Part shown: positions 1 to 7,175 of the stretch, piece after piece
Layout: each line of letters opens with the position of its first letter
How positions within the stretch are numbered: position 1 is the stretch's first letter
DNA from: STF1-138 sp035356975
Lineage (GTDB): Bacteria > Patescibacteriota > Patescibacteriia > UBA1558 > S5-K13
Length of the DNA stretch: 8,727 nucleotides
Direction of reading: 5' to 3'
NCBI GenBank assembly: GCA_035356975.1
Contig: DAORGW010000036.1
Coordinates: forward strand, 1 to 8,727
The notes under the pieces: generated by a model
Told to the model about the DNA's origin: nothing
Database searches by the model: none
What the model saw: only the letters and a program-made list of their open reading frames with translations
Made by a program: the position numbers and the translations under genes

Positions 1-3000
1 GCATTTCCATAAATATTTAAAGTTCCGTTTGGGTAAGTTGCGTTTCCAAAAATAACATTTTCTAAAACTTCAATTGTTTTTGAGTTTCCCAATGTTAATT
101 TTGTGTTTTCAATTGTTAAGTTGCTTTTTATATCAATTTCAAAATTGCCAAAAGCTTTTAAAATTAAGTCTCTTACTGTTCCAGCTGTATCACTTAAAAT
201 TTCTAAAACATTTTGATTAGCGTTTGAAATAATCTTTAAACCTCTTGAAGCATTTACACTTTCACCAAAAAGCAATAAAGTATTTTGATAACCACTGTTA
301 GTATTTCCATAAATATTTAAAGTTGCATTAGGATAATTACTATTGCCAAAAAGAACATTACCATAATCTAATTTTAAACTTCTTGTGTTAACAGTTCCGC
401 CAATTAATTCAAACCCGCTTTCTTGCCCATTAAATTTTATACTATTTAATTTACCTAAAAAAGTTAAATTGGTTAAAACATTTCCAAAAGTTGCAGTTAA
501 AACATTTTCAAAAAGGGAAACAGTTTGTTCTCTTGAACTTATTTTATCTTTTATTAAAACTTCATGAGTGTTTATATTTACAGAAAAAATTTCATCAATA
601 ATTGCGTGCGTAATTGTATTATAAGTAGCAAATTTTATTTTTTTATCACTTTCATCAAAGCCAATAAACAACTCTGCTAATAAACCTCTATCAATTACAA
701 AACCAGAATTTTCATCTCCCGTTAAACCACTTCCAAGCTCACCTTCGTTTAACATAATCCATTTATCTTTAATATTGTATTCTTGTGTATTTACGGAAAA
801 TGTACTGCCAGACAAATATAAATCACCATTAATAAAAACCGCTCGCCTGTTGCTTATTGTTCTTCCAATCCACATTAAATCTTGTATTTGATTTAACTCA
901 TTTACTGTTCTAAAGGTAAAAAAATCATTTTTGTTATCACCGATTTCAAAGACAAGCCTTGTTGAGGAAACATCTTTTATCAAATAAACATCACCAGAAT
1001 AATTATCTGTTGCAACAAAAGTTAATAAAGCGTGTGTATTATCAATAATATCTGCTATCCAAAAATCAACACCATTTAAAGAATCTCCAATTCTTATTTT
1101 AGAATTTTTCTCTAATTCTTCTGTAAATAAAGTTCCATCACCAATCAAATCCTTTGTCGCAACCGCAACAGAAACTGTACCTGTTAATTTTGTTGTTATG
1201 TTGTTTTCAGAACCTGTTTCTGTTTCAGAATATATATTTGCAAAATCATAATCAAGGACGTTAAAAGAAATTGATTTTGTTGTTAATTGTCTTGCTGTTA
1301 AAAATTCTGTTAAAATTTCATCTCTTACAATTAAACTTATAGGATTTAAATTTGAACCCATTAAAATATTTTTTCTGTTTTGATAATTTATATAAAAAGT
1401 TTTATCATCACAAATTCTTAATCTTGATTTAAAATAACCTTCCATTCTATCTATTAAATCATTTTCTTCCTCAAAGGAAAAATTTGTGATATAAAAAAGC
1501 TCATCTACAACACCATTTAAGCCATATTCAGAAAAAACTAAATTAACTCCTGGTTCAGTTTCAGGATTGTCAATCATTAATTCCCGATCCGCAACAGAAC
1601 CAATAATAAAATAATGTCCAAAATTAAATAATAAGTTTTCACTTTCAACCAAAGTTAATTCTTTGGAAAAAACCACTTTTTTGCTTTCATTTAAAAAGAC
1701 AAGTTTTAAGTATGTTTTATTATTTTCTATGTCTTTTTCTTTTATTAAAGAAAATATAAAATAATTATATATATCAAAATTGTTTAAATTTTGTTCTGTA
1801 AAATTGTAAGAATTATCAACTATATAACCCCCTGAAGGATAACCATATCTTACAAAAGGATAAAAATTATTTTCAACTTTTTTTACCCCTACAGTTAAAT
1901 AATTATTAAGTCCATTCTTTTTTCCGTGCAAGCTAAAGAAAACCATACCTTCTGCAGGAGGAGTTAAATATATTTTTTGTAAAGACGTTATTGCAAAATT
2001 TTCTTGAGTTGTTTCAAAAAAATATTTAACAAAATCCGTATGCACATCGGAGCAGAAGAAGTTTAAAGCATATTCGTGTATTGCATCATTGGAAAAAACT
2101 TTAGAATATGTTATCTTTTTATCAAAATCAATTTTTCCCCAGGAAGAAATAAAGCTTTTATTGAAATCCCAAAATTCCAAAATCCAGTTTTTATTTTCAT
2201 TAAAATTAAAAAATTCACCTTTTAAATAACTGTTTATACTGTTAGAAATCATATTTTCAATTTCAAGGTTTGCTTTATATCCATCCTGACGAATAATAAC
2301 TTTAATCGTATCTTTATCTATTTCAAAGTTCGGAAGGAATCTTCGTACATCTTCATACTCAAAATTTTGTTTTCCTGCACCAAAAAATAAATAATAAAAA
2401 GTGTTTTTGTTGCCTAAAAAATCTATTTCTTCTGCTACTTCCAATTCTTCTTTTGAATAATTATTTTTTGCAGAATTATCAATATTATTTTTTCCTCTTA
2501 TCCATAGGTACAAAAACTCTTTATTATACTTAACTTTATTTAAAATATAAATTCCTTTATCTTCTGGAATATCTATATCTACTGTCGCTTTGCTCAAATT
2601 TTCTATCACATAATATTTGTTCAATAAAACTTTATAATTGGCTGTTATAGTATTCCCCAACAAAGTATCGGATTTTGCTATAACACTTCCTTCTTCAGCT
2701 AAAACTTCATAAAGACTTTTTGGAATTATACTATCAAAAGAAATTGTAAAATAATAATTTGCTAGGTTGTCAAAATTATCTTGTGTAATTTGAAGAATAT
2801 TGTCTACTGACAAAGAAAAGTTTTTCTCTTCAATAAAATATTTTAAAATAACTTTTATTGAGCTTCCATAAATATTAGAAGTTAAAGGGATTGAGATAGT
2901 CCAATTAACATAATCTATTGTATAATCAACCCCGTTTTGAAAATAATATAAATCTCCAACATCTGTTGTCACATAACATTCTGCTAAAGAAAGTTTACAG

Positions 3001-6000
3001 CCCGTTGGTAAATTTATACCAGGAATTTCTTGCAACGGTTTATTATTAGTAGGTTTATCGGCAGGCATAACTCCAACCGTTGAAAGCTCTTTGAAAAGCA
3101 AGTAAGAAGATTTATTTGAAATATTATTAAAACTTTCTAAATACAATTTTGCGATTTTATCATCTTCCAAATTTGTAGAAAATTTTTCGCCAGGATTTGA
3201 AAATTTTATTTTTGTCGGCAAAAGATAAAAAGAATTATCACTTTCACTTAATTTAAATTTTGAAGGAACAAAGCTTGAGTTTAATTTTGTCTCAACAATT
3301 TTTCCTTCTTTTAATAAATATTTTATAAGAAATCTTTCTTCGTTTGTGCCTGTAGGATAATCAGGTTTAACAACAATCGTATAAAAATAATTGTTAAATT
3401 TAATGGTACTTAAAACATTAAAAGTATTATCTAACAAATAAACATTGTTTTTGTCTTCTATATATAAAGAATTAATATTTAAGTTTAAAATATTCTTCCA
3501 ACCAGCAAAAAACGAAAAGTCTTCGGAAGAATCAAACATAAAAGAATATTTTTGAAAAGATAAAAACAAATTACCATCAAGGTCATTTGTAAGACTGTAA
3601 AAATTTGAAGAAGTTAATAAATTGCTTTGGATTAAGTTTGTTTGACCTATATCATATTTGTATGAAATAAATTTACAATAATTGATACCAGAAGCAGGTT
3701 GGTCAAAAAATTCTCTTGAGATAAACGCTGTACTTTGTATTTCCTTTCTAAAGAAAGAAGTGTCAAAGTCTTCACAATCTGGATCATAAAAAATTATATC
3801 AATAATGTTGTTTCCAGTTGCACAAATAGCTAAAAGTTTATCAGCTTGATTTATTGCAACTTTTTTTATAGCTCTAAAATCTGTATAATTTTCATAATCA
3901 ACATAATTTGCCAAACTATAAGACTCTGTTCCCTTTGGAAAACTTTGCACAGTTAAATCTGTGAAATTATAAAAATCTTCTGTGTAAATAACCCTAGGCT
4001 TGTTAGAAATATTTTTACAAATTAAAAATAACTTATCATCAAAAATAACATAATTTACAAAATCTTTATAGTTATTTAGAAAATTGTCGTTGCCGACAAT
4101 TTTTTCCCAATAAGTTGTGTCAGTTATTGCACTCCCAAAGTTTTCTAATGAATAATTTGAGGAATTTAATTTCCAATTTTTATAATAATAAACTCCTTCA
4201 GAATTAAATAAAAAGAGATTGTTTTTATAAACCATTATTTTTGATTTTGCATTATTAGCAACACTTCCACCAAAAAATTCAAAAATATCAGCCACATTTG
4301 GTTTTGCAACTTTTAATTCTGTGGAAGAACTTGTATCATTAGTTGCCACAAATATTTTATCAACAATTTTTGTTTTATTTGTAGAAGGAGCAAACATAGC
4401 ATTTGCTAAAACATTTATATTTTCCACATCGTTTAAAATATAAAAATTATCTAAATATCCTGAAAAGCTTTCAAACAAATTTTTATCGCCAAAGTAAAAA
4501 GTTTCATCAAAATTTGTAAGTGAAAAACCCGTTTCTTTGTTTAAATTTTGTTCTATTGTGTTTATAAATAATTTAATATTATCAACATCTTCATCTAAAT
4601 TAAGCATAAAAAAGTAATAGTCTGTTGTATTTACAGGATAATTTACATAATATTTTTTTCCAGCATTATCTTCTAAATAAAAAGAATAACTTTCGTAATA
4701 AAATTTTAATTGATTTTCAATCTCAAAAATTATTTGTTTATCAACAATATTATCAAATTTTAGAGGAAAATAAATAACAATAGAAGTTAAATTTTCTAAA
4801 ACAGACTTTAAAGAACTATCGTTTATTGTTATTAAACCTTGTTTATTTGCTTTAAATTTTAAAGCTGCAGTTATAAATCCAGGTTTGCAAGTTTCAATAT
4901 TTTCATTTATTATTCCTTCAAATCCGTTTATAACATCATTAAAATTATGAGAAGCATAAAGTTCGTTGCCTTTAAATAAAGCAATCGTGTTAGCACCAGA
5001 GAATAATTTTTCTGAATAAAACATTCCAACATCGTTTATTTGATTGGAAATAGAAAATGCAGTTGTAGCATAATTCAAATAATCATTTTTTAAACTTTCT
5101 ATAAGATTTGTATTATAATTTTCTCCATCAAACAAAAATGCTTGCTTTTGATTGAATAAATAATAATTTTTTACAAGTTCCAAATCATCAATTGGCAAAT
5201 AAAATTTTGAATCTTTTTGCTTATTACAGGAAAGTTTATATTTTGTTGTATAAGCAGGATAAGGAAGTTGAGTTAAATTGCTTGCTTTATAGCAAGTATT
5301 TATTTCATTATCTGTTAAGTTTGTATAATAAAATGTAAATTCTTCGTAGCATAATTCTATTTCAACATCGCTTCCGCCAAGAAACAAGCTTGTTGTTTCA
5401 GAAATTTGTAATTCTGTGAAAACACTTGTGTATGTTTGAACACCGTTCAAATAAAAGAAAAAGTTATTATTAACTCTTTTTATATATAAATGGTTAAAAT
5501 TTTCTATATTAAAATCATATATAGATTCCAAAGGAATCACTTTTTCTTTAATAATATCTACATCTTCCTTAATCTCAATTCTTAAAAATTTTGAAGTTTC
5601 ATTAAAAGATAAAAATATTTTTACATATTCATTTAAACTATTATATAAAGTTAAAATCGGAACATTTTCAATATCATCTTCCGCTTTAAAGAAAAATGAA
5701 ATTCCAAAGCTTCCTTCATTTAATTTTATTTTTTCTAATTCACTTTCTAAATTAGAATATAAAATTTCAAAAGTTGTTTTTAATATTGTTGTAGGATTTA
5801 ACTTAACAGCTCCTGTTGAAAATTTTCCAGTGGTAGGACTAATAGTTCCCGTTTCTTTTTCAAAAGAAAAAGAAAAAGTATTGTCATTGAAATATCTTGT
5901 GCCAGCTAATAACTCTTCTTCTAATGCCCCGTTAAAATTAAAAAAAGCGGCATTTTTTTGAATTGGGATACTATTAATTTCTTGTGCTGCAGGAAATTCA

Positions 6001-7160
6001 AAGTTTTCTAAGTTAACTTGCTCAAAATGTAAATTTAAATCAGGATAATCAAAAAGTTCATAATATTTAAAATTCTCATAGAATTGTTCATATTCTTCTT
6101 TGGAAACATTATATTCTGCAGGATCAACTTCGTGCAATTCTGAATCCGCTACAAATTCCTCGTAAGTTTTTAATCCTTCTAAAAAGGAAGGAATACGATG
6201 CCTCAAAAATTGCCCGTCTAAAAAAGAATAACCAGAATAAATTAAAATTTTTCTTTCTAAATCTTCAATAAAAAAATTGTCTAACAAATTATAAATAATT
6301 GAAAACTTTCCTGTATAATAAAAATCAACTTCTTCATCTAATAATGTGAGTTGTTTTGAATTATTTATTTCATAAACTTCGTAAATTTTTTCTTCGTTGT
6401 TTACATAAAATTTTATTTTATCACCAGGCTTTATTATTTTTTCAAAATCAACATCACTAGCGGGATTTAAGTTAACAACTTTTGTATTTATCTGTATGGT
6501 CATTGTGTCAACATCTTCATTTATTAAAATGTTTTGTTTTGAATAATAATACCACAAGACGTTTTCGTTTGAAGTTTCAAAAGGTTCAGAAACTTCAAAG
6601 CTTTCATTATTATTTATGGAGGTTACAACTTTCTTTTGTGAAGCTATAAAAACTTCATCGCCAGGCTTTAGCACTTGAAAATTGCATTCGCTTTCTGCAT
6701 AAACAACTTTTGAATTTGCTGTTATCCTTACAGTTCCAACTCCATCTTTTCTTTCCCCATTCTTTATAAGAAAAAATCCTAAACTATTATTTATGTCAGC
6801 AAAATCTGTATTTGCTTTATAAAACTTCTGTTGCTCAAAAGAATAATCTGCTAAAACAACAAAAGTTTTTTCGTCAACGTTTACGCCCAAGACTATCTTT
6901 AATTCAAAATTTTTTATTTGTTTTTCATTGAATTTTGTAAAAATTCCATTGCCCCACAAGGAATTATTTAAAACTAAATTATGAAAAAGAAATTCCTGGT
7001 TTGTATGCAAATGCCAAAGTGGTCTTGCATCAATCGTTGCCGTGTAAGGTTCACTTTCTTGAGGAATTTCCAGCGATTGGTTAAAATTAATTGTATTATA
7101 TTTGGAATTTAAAATATTGCTAACACCTAAGCCCCACCATTTTATGTCTTTAAATGCCAT
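1..7160 (-). CDS. Giant modular phage tail fibre/spike-like protein (partial, C-terminus beyond window)
   Basis: The frame runs from ATG at 7160 to the left edge without a stop, at least 2386 residues. The start is fixed by a strong Shine-Dalgarno 8 bases upstream. In order: a Trp-rich N-terminus (WW at 8-9, LWHLH at 48-52); Pro-Gly-Asp modules at about 140-195 and 218-280; an acidic, Tyr-rich, probably helical stretch at 328-370; a LamG-like domain at 403-627; a beta-rich centre with propeller-like repeats at about 928-1266; an unassigned beta-rich stretch at 1267-1690; a second LamG-like domain at 1690-1907; a third Pro-Gly-Asp module at 1992-2063; a phage-fibre motif block at 2123-2181; and a 100-residue-period repeat from 2268. 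No signal peptide or membrane segment is seen. Such modules are known from phage adsorption structures, so host-surface binding is the likely role. It could instead be a baseplate hub or a giant cell-surface adhesin; the fibre motif favours phage. Confidence 0.85.
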   Translation of the reverse strand, partial: MAFKDIKWWGLGVSNILNSKYNTINFNQSLEIPQESEPYTATIDARPLWHLHTNQEFLFHNLVLNNSLWGNGIFTKFNEKQIKNFELKIVLGVNVDEKTFVVLADYSFEQQKFYKANTDFADINNSLGFFLIKNGERKDGVGTVRITANSKVVYAESECNFQVLKPGDEVFIASQKKVVTSINNNESFEVSEPFETSNENVLWYYYSKQNILINEDVDTMTIQINTKVVNLNPASDVDFEKIIKPGDKIKFYVNNEEKIYEVYEINNSKQLTLLDEEVDFYYTGKFSIIYNLLDNFFIEDLERKILIYSGYSFLDGQFLRHRIPSFLEGLKTYEEFVADSELHEVDPAEYNVSKEEYEQFYENFKYYELFDYPDLNLHFEQVNLENFEFPAAQEINSIPIQKNAAFFNFNGALEEELLAGTRYFNDNTFSFSFEKETGTISPTTGKFSTGAVKLNPTTILKTTFEILYSNLESELEKIKLNEGSFGISFFFKAEDDIENVPILTLYNSLNEYVKIFLSFNETSKFLRIEIKEDVDIIKEKVIPLESIYDFNIENFNHLYIKRVNNNFFFYLNGVQTYTSVFTELQISETTSLFLGGSDVEIELCYEEFTFYYTNLTDNEINTCYKASNLTQLPYPAYTTKYKLSCNKQKDSKFYLPIDDLELVKNYYLFNQKQAFLFDGENYNTNLIESLKNDYLNYATTAFSISNQINDVGMFYSEKLFSGANTIALFKGNELYASHNFNDVINGFEGIINENIETCKPGFITAALKFKANKQGLITINDSSLKSVLENLTSIVIYFPLKFDNIVDKQIIFEIENQLKFYYESYSFYLEDNAGKKYYVNYPVNTTDYYFFMLNLDEDVDNIKLFINTIEQNLNKETGFSLTNFDETFYFGDKNLFESFSGYLDNFYILNDVENINVLANAMFAPSTNKTKIVDKIFVATNDTSSSTELKVAKPNVADIFEFFGGSVANNAKSKIMVYKNNLFLFNSEGVYYYKNWKLNSSNYSLENFGSAITDTTYWEKIVGNDNFLNNYKDFVNYVIFDDKLFLICKNISNKPRVIYTEDFYNFTDLTVQSFPKGTESYSLANYVDYENYTDFRAIKKVAINQADKLLAICATGNNIIDIIFYDPDCEDFDTSFFRKEIQSTAFISREFFDQPASGINYCKFISYKYDIGQTNLIQSNLLTSSNFYSLTNDLDGNLFLSFQKYSFMFDSSEDFSFFAGWKNILNLNINSLYIEDKNNVYLLDNTFNVLSTIKFNNYFYTIVVKPDYPTGTNEERFLIKYLLKEGKIVETKLNSSFVPSKFKLSESDNSFYLLPTKIKFSNPGEKFSTNLEDDKIAKLYLESFNNISNKSSYLLFKELSTVGVMPADKPTNNKPLQEIPGINLPTGCKLSLAECYVTTDVGDLYYFQNGVDYTIDYVNWTISIPLTSNIYGSSIKVILKYFIEEKNFSLSVDNILQITQDNFDNLANYYFTISFDSIIPKSLYEVLAEEGSVIAKSDTLLGNTITANYKVLLNKYYVIENLSKATVDIDIPEDKGIYILNKVKYNKEFLYLWIRGKNNIDNSAKNNYSKEELEVAEEIDFLGNKNTFYYLFFGAGKQNFEYEDVRRFLPNFEIDKDTIKVIIRQDGYKANLEIENMISNSINSYLKGEFFNFNENKNWILEFWDFNKSFISSWGKIDFDKKITYSKVFSNDAIHEYALNFFCSDVHTDFVKYFFETTQENFAITSLQKIYLTPPAEGMVFFSLHGKKNGLNNYLTVGVKKVENNFYPFVRYGYPSGGYIVDNSYNFTEQNLNNFDIYNYFIFSLIKEKDIENNKTYLKLVFLNESKKVVFSKELTLVESENLLFNFGHYFIIGSVADRELMIDNPETEPGVNLVFSEYGLNGVVDELFYITNFSFEEENDLIDRMEGYFKSRLRICDDKTFYINYQNRKNILMGSNLNPISLIVRDEILTEFLTARQLTTKSISFNVLDYDFANIYSETETGSENNITTKLTGTVSVAVATKDLIGDGTLFTEELEKNSKIRIGDSLNGVDFWIADIIDNTHALLTFVATDNYSGDVYLIKDVSSTRLVFEIGDNKNDFFTFRTVNELNQIQDLMWIGRTISNRRAVFINGDLYLSGSTFSVNTQEYNIKDKWIMLNEGELGSGLTGDENSGFVIDRGLLAELFIGFDESDKKIKFATYNTITHAIIDEIFSVNINTHEVLIKDKISSREQTVSLFENVLTATFGNVLTNLTFLGKLNSIKFNGQESGFELIGGTVNTRSLKLDYGNVLFGNSNYPNATLNIYGNTNSGYQNTLLLFGESVNASRGLKIISNANQNVLEILSDTAGTVRDLILKAFGNFEIDIKSNLTIENTKLTLGNSKTIEVLENVIFGNATYPNGTLNIYGN
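3..59 (-). repeat. Fibre repeat, copy 2 (residues 2368-2386)
   Basis: The 19 residues differ from copy 1 at only four places (15 of 19 identical, counted by eye), including Y-P-N-G-T-L-N-I-Y-G-N at the end. It lies exactly 300 bases from copy 1, in frame, and continues past the left edge. Confidence 0.85.
303..359 (-). repeat. Fibre repeat, copy 1 (residues 2268-2286)
   Basis: This 57-base stretch encodes N-V-L-F-G-N-S-N-Y-P-N-A-T-L-N-I-Y-G-N. Its first 22 plus-strand bases (303-324) are identical to 3-24, and the rest is clearly similar. The exact 300-base offset gives a 100-residue period, with a different 80-residue insert between copies. Glycine/asparagine beta-turn repeats of this kind are usual in the shafts of phage fibres. 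Confidence 0.85.
618..794 (-). other. Domain: phage tail-fibre motif block (residues ~2123-2181)
   Basis: The block runs V-N-T-Q-E-Y-N-I-K-D-K-W-I-M-L-N-E-G-E-L-G-S-G (2123-2145, interrupted here only for listing), then G-F-V-I-D-R-G (2153-2159) and a G-F-D-E-S-D-K-K-I-K-F strand (2167-2177). From memory, phage fibre and tail proteins carry the same series: 'V.D..I.LN.GE.G.GV...G.EIDRG ... WDET.D.W.F'. The preceding D-L-Y-L-S-G-S-T (2113-2120) also fits the usual 'GNL.V.GT' lead-in. This is the strongest single pointer to a phage virion protein. Confidence 0.7.
972..1187 (-). other. Domain: Pro-Gly-Asp-type beta module C (residues ~1992-2063)
   Basis: The segment begins LTGTVSV (1992-1998), continues with G-D-G-T-L-F-T-E-E-L (2007-2016) and K-I-R-I-G-D (2022-2027), then I-A-D-I-I and a final A-L-L-T-F strand followed by Y-S-G-D-V-Y-L-I (2054-2061). 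The G-x-G-T-x-F-T-E-L and I-x-I-G-D parts are the form I know best from phage tail proteins. The usual PGD turn is replaced by a K-N-S-K stretch, so it is a divergent relative of modules A and B. Confidence 0.55.
1440..2093 (-). other. Domain: LamG / concanavalin A-like lectin domain 2 (residues ~1690-1907)
   Basis: Landmarks are a short strand F-A-I-T-S (1722-1726), M-V-F-F-S-L-H-G (1739-1746), N-Y-L-T-V-G-V (1753-1759), an F-I-F-S-L-I strand (1801-1806), T-Y-L-K-L-V-F-L-N (1816-1824) and the closing G-L-N-G-V-V-D-E-L-F-Y-I (1880-1891) with S-F-E-E-E-N-D-L (1895-1902). The closing segment is the most typical part, resembling the 'iDElriyn..ls.eei' end of LamG domains. Its sequence is only distantly like domain 1, so it is not a recent copy. 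Confidence 0.65.
3363..4379 (-). other. Region: propeller-like beta repeats (residues ~928-1266)
   Basis: Several segments share one pattern, a strand, a short turn with Asp/Asn and Lys/Gly, then a hydrophobic strand: KIMVYKNNLFLF (974-985), VIFDDKLFLIC (1038-1048), VAINQADKLLAIC (1101-1113), TNDLDGNLFLSF (1191-1202) and IEDKNNVYLLD (1234-1244). Two are followed by T-E-D-F (1060-1063) or S-S-E-D-F (1211-1215), recalling the Asp-box-like turns of sialidase-type propellers, though not matching the full Asp-box. A beta-propeller or similar repeat fold is inferred; no catalytic residues were recognised. Confidence 0.4.
4080..4103 (-). other. Perfect 10-bp hairpin with GCAA loop inside the giant gene
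   Basis: Bases 4080-4089 and 4094-4103 are exact reverse complements, with a four-base loop. In the minus-strand mRNA the loop is GCAA, a GNRA-type tetraloop, on a CG-closed stem. On the plus strand the stem runs into six T, so it resembles a weak intrinsic terminator for antisense transcription. It lies in codons for residues of about 1020-1027 (KIVGNDNF). Confidence 0.5.
5280..5954 (-). other. Domain: LamG / concanavalin A-like lectin domain 1 (residues ~403-627)
   Basis: The order of landmarks fits LamG (Laminin_G_3 type) domains: F-N-F-N-G near the start (407-411), T-G-K-F-S-T-G-A-V-K-L (445-454), an S-F-F-F-K-A strand (488-493), the central F-N-H-L-Y-I-K-R-V (555-563) followed by F-F-Y-L-N-G-V (568-574), then L-F-L-G-G (592-596) and a closing segment with Y-T-N-L-T-D-N-E-I (612-620). 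Length, about 225 residues, is normal for the fold. In phage fibres such domains usually bind glycans or act as structural beta sandwiches. Which one applies here cannot be told. Confidence 0.7.
6321..6509 (-). other. Domain: Pro-Gly-Asp beta module B (residues ~218-280 of giant protein)
   Basis: This segment repeats the layout of module A: M-T-I-Q-I, then K-V-V at 227-229, V-D-F-E-K-I-I-K-P-G-D-K-I (PGD at 245-247), Y-E-V-Y-E-I-N and Q-L-T-L-L. The PGD turns of A and B are 79 residues apart, consistent with a tandem duplication that has diverged. Confidence 0.5.
6576..6743 (-). other. Domain: Pro-Gly-Asp beta module A (residues ~140-195 of giant protein)
   Basis: The segment starts with GVGTVRI (140-146), then an N-S-K-V-V strand, then F-x-x-L-K-P-G-D-E-V-F-I (PGD at 166-168), K-K-V-V-T-S-I and a final strand ending EPFE (192-195). 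I recall phage tail proteins with a similar layout: GTV, a short gap, then L..GD.I followed by V..I and L.V..P. It is probably a small beta barrel or linker module. The family resemblance is from memory and not searched. Confidence 0.55.
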
Positions 7161-7168
7161 ATTTTTTT

Positions 7169-7175
7169 CTCCTTA
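7169..7175 (-). promoter_or_regulatory. Shine-Dalgarno site of the giant gene, fused to the upstream stop codon
   Basis: The minus strand reads TAAGGAG: the TAA is the stop codon of the 341-residue gene and its last two bases begin the AAGGAG ribosome-binding sequence. Eight bases, nearly all A, separate it from the ATG at 7160. A ribosome ending the upstream gene therefore sits on the initiation site of the giant gene, an arrangement that favours translational coupling. Confidence 0.85.

Noticed and set aside
385..567. Plus-strand open frame of 60 codons
   Set aside because: It lies wholly inside the giant minus-strand gene, has no ribosome binding site of note and its product looks like antisense low-complexity sequence.
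5281..5296. Six-base stem with four-base loop
   Set aside because: Too short and AT-rich, within codons of LamG domain 1, and with no T-run following.
5383..5394. Perfect 12-base palindrome centred on a HindIII-type site
   Set aside because: No flanking features or second copy; at this length, chance and codon content explain it.
5280..5954. Glycosidase or depolymerase active site in the LamG-like domain
   Set aside because: The sequence fits a lectin-type sandwich, but I see no E-x-D-x-E motif of GH16-type glucanases or other catalytic signature, so no enzyme activity is claimed.
1..7160. Possible stop-codon reassignment (TGA or TAG read as an amino acid), as in some large phages
   Set aside because: No in-frame TAA, TAG or TGA was met in codon-by-codon reading, tryptophan is always TGG and both visible stops are TAA, so the standard bacterial code is enough.
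7161..7172. Separate promoter or terminator between the 341-aa gene and the giant gene
   Set aside because: The 12-base gap is taken up by the ribosome binding site and spacer; there is no room for a stem or a -35/-10 pair.
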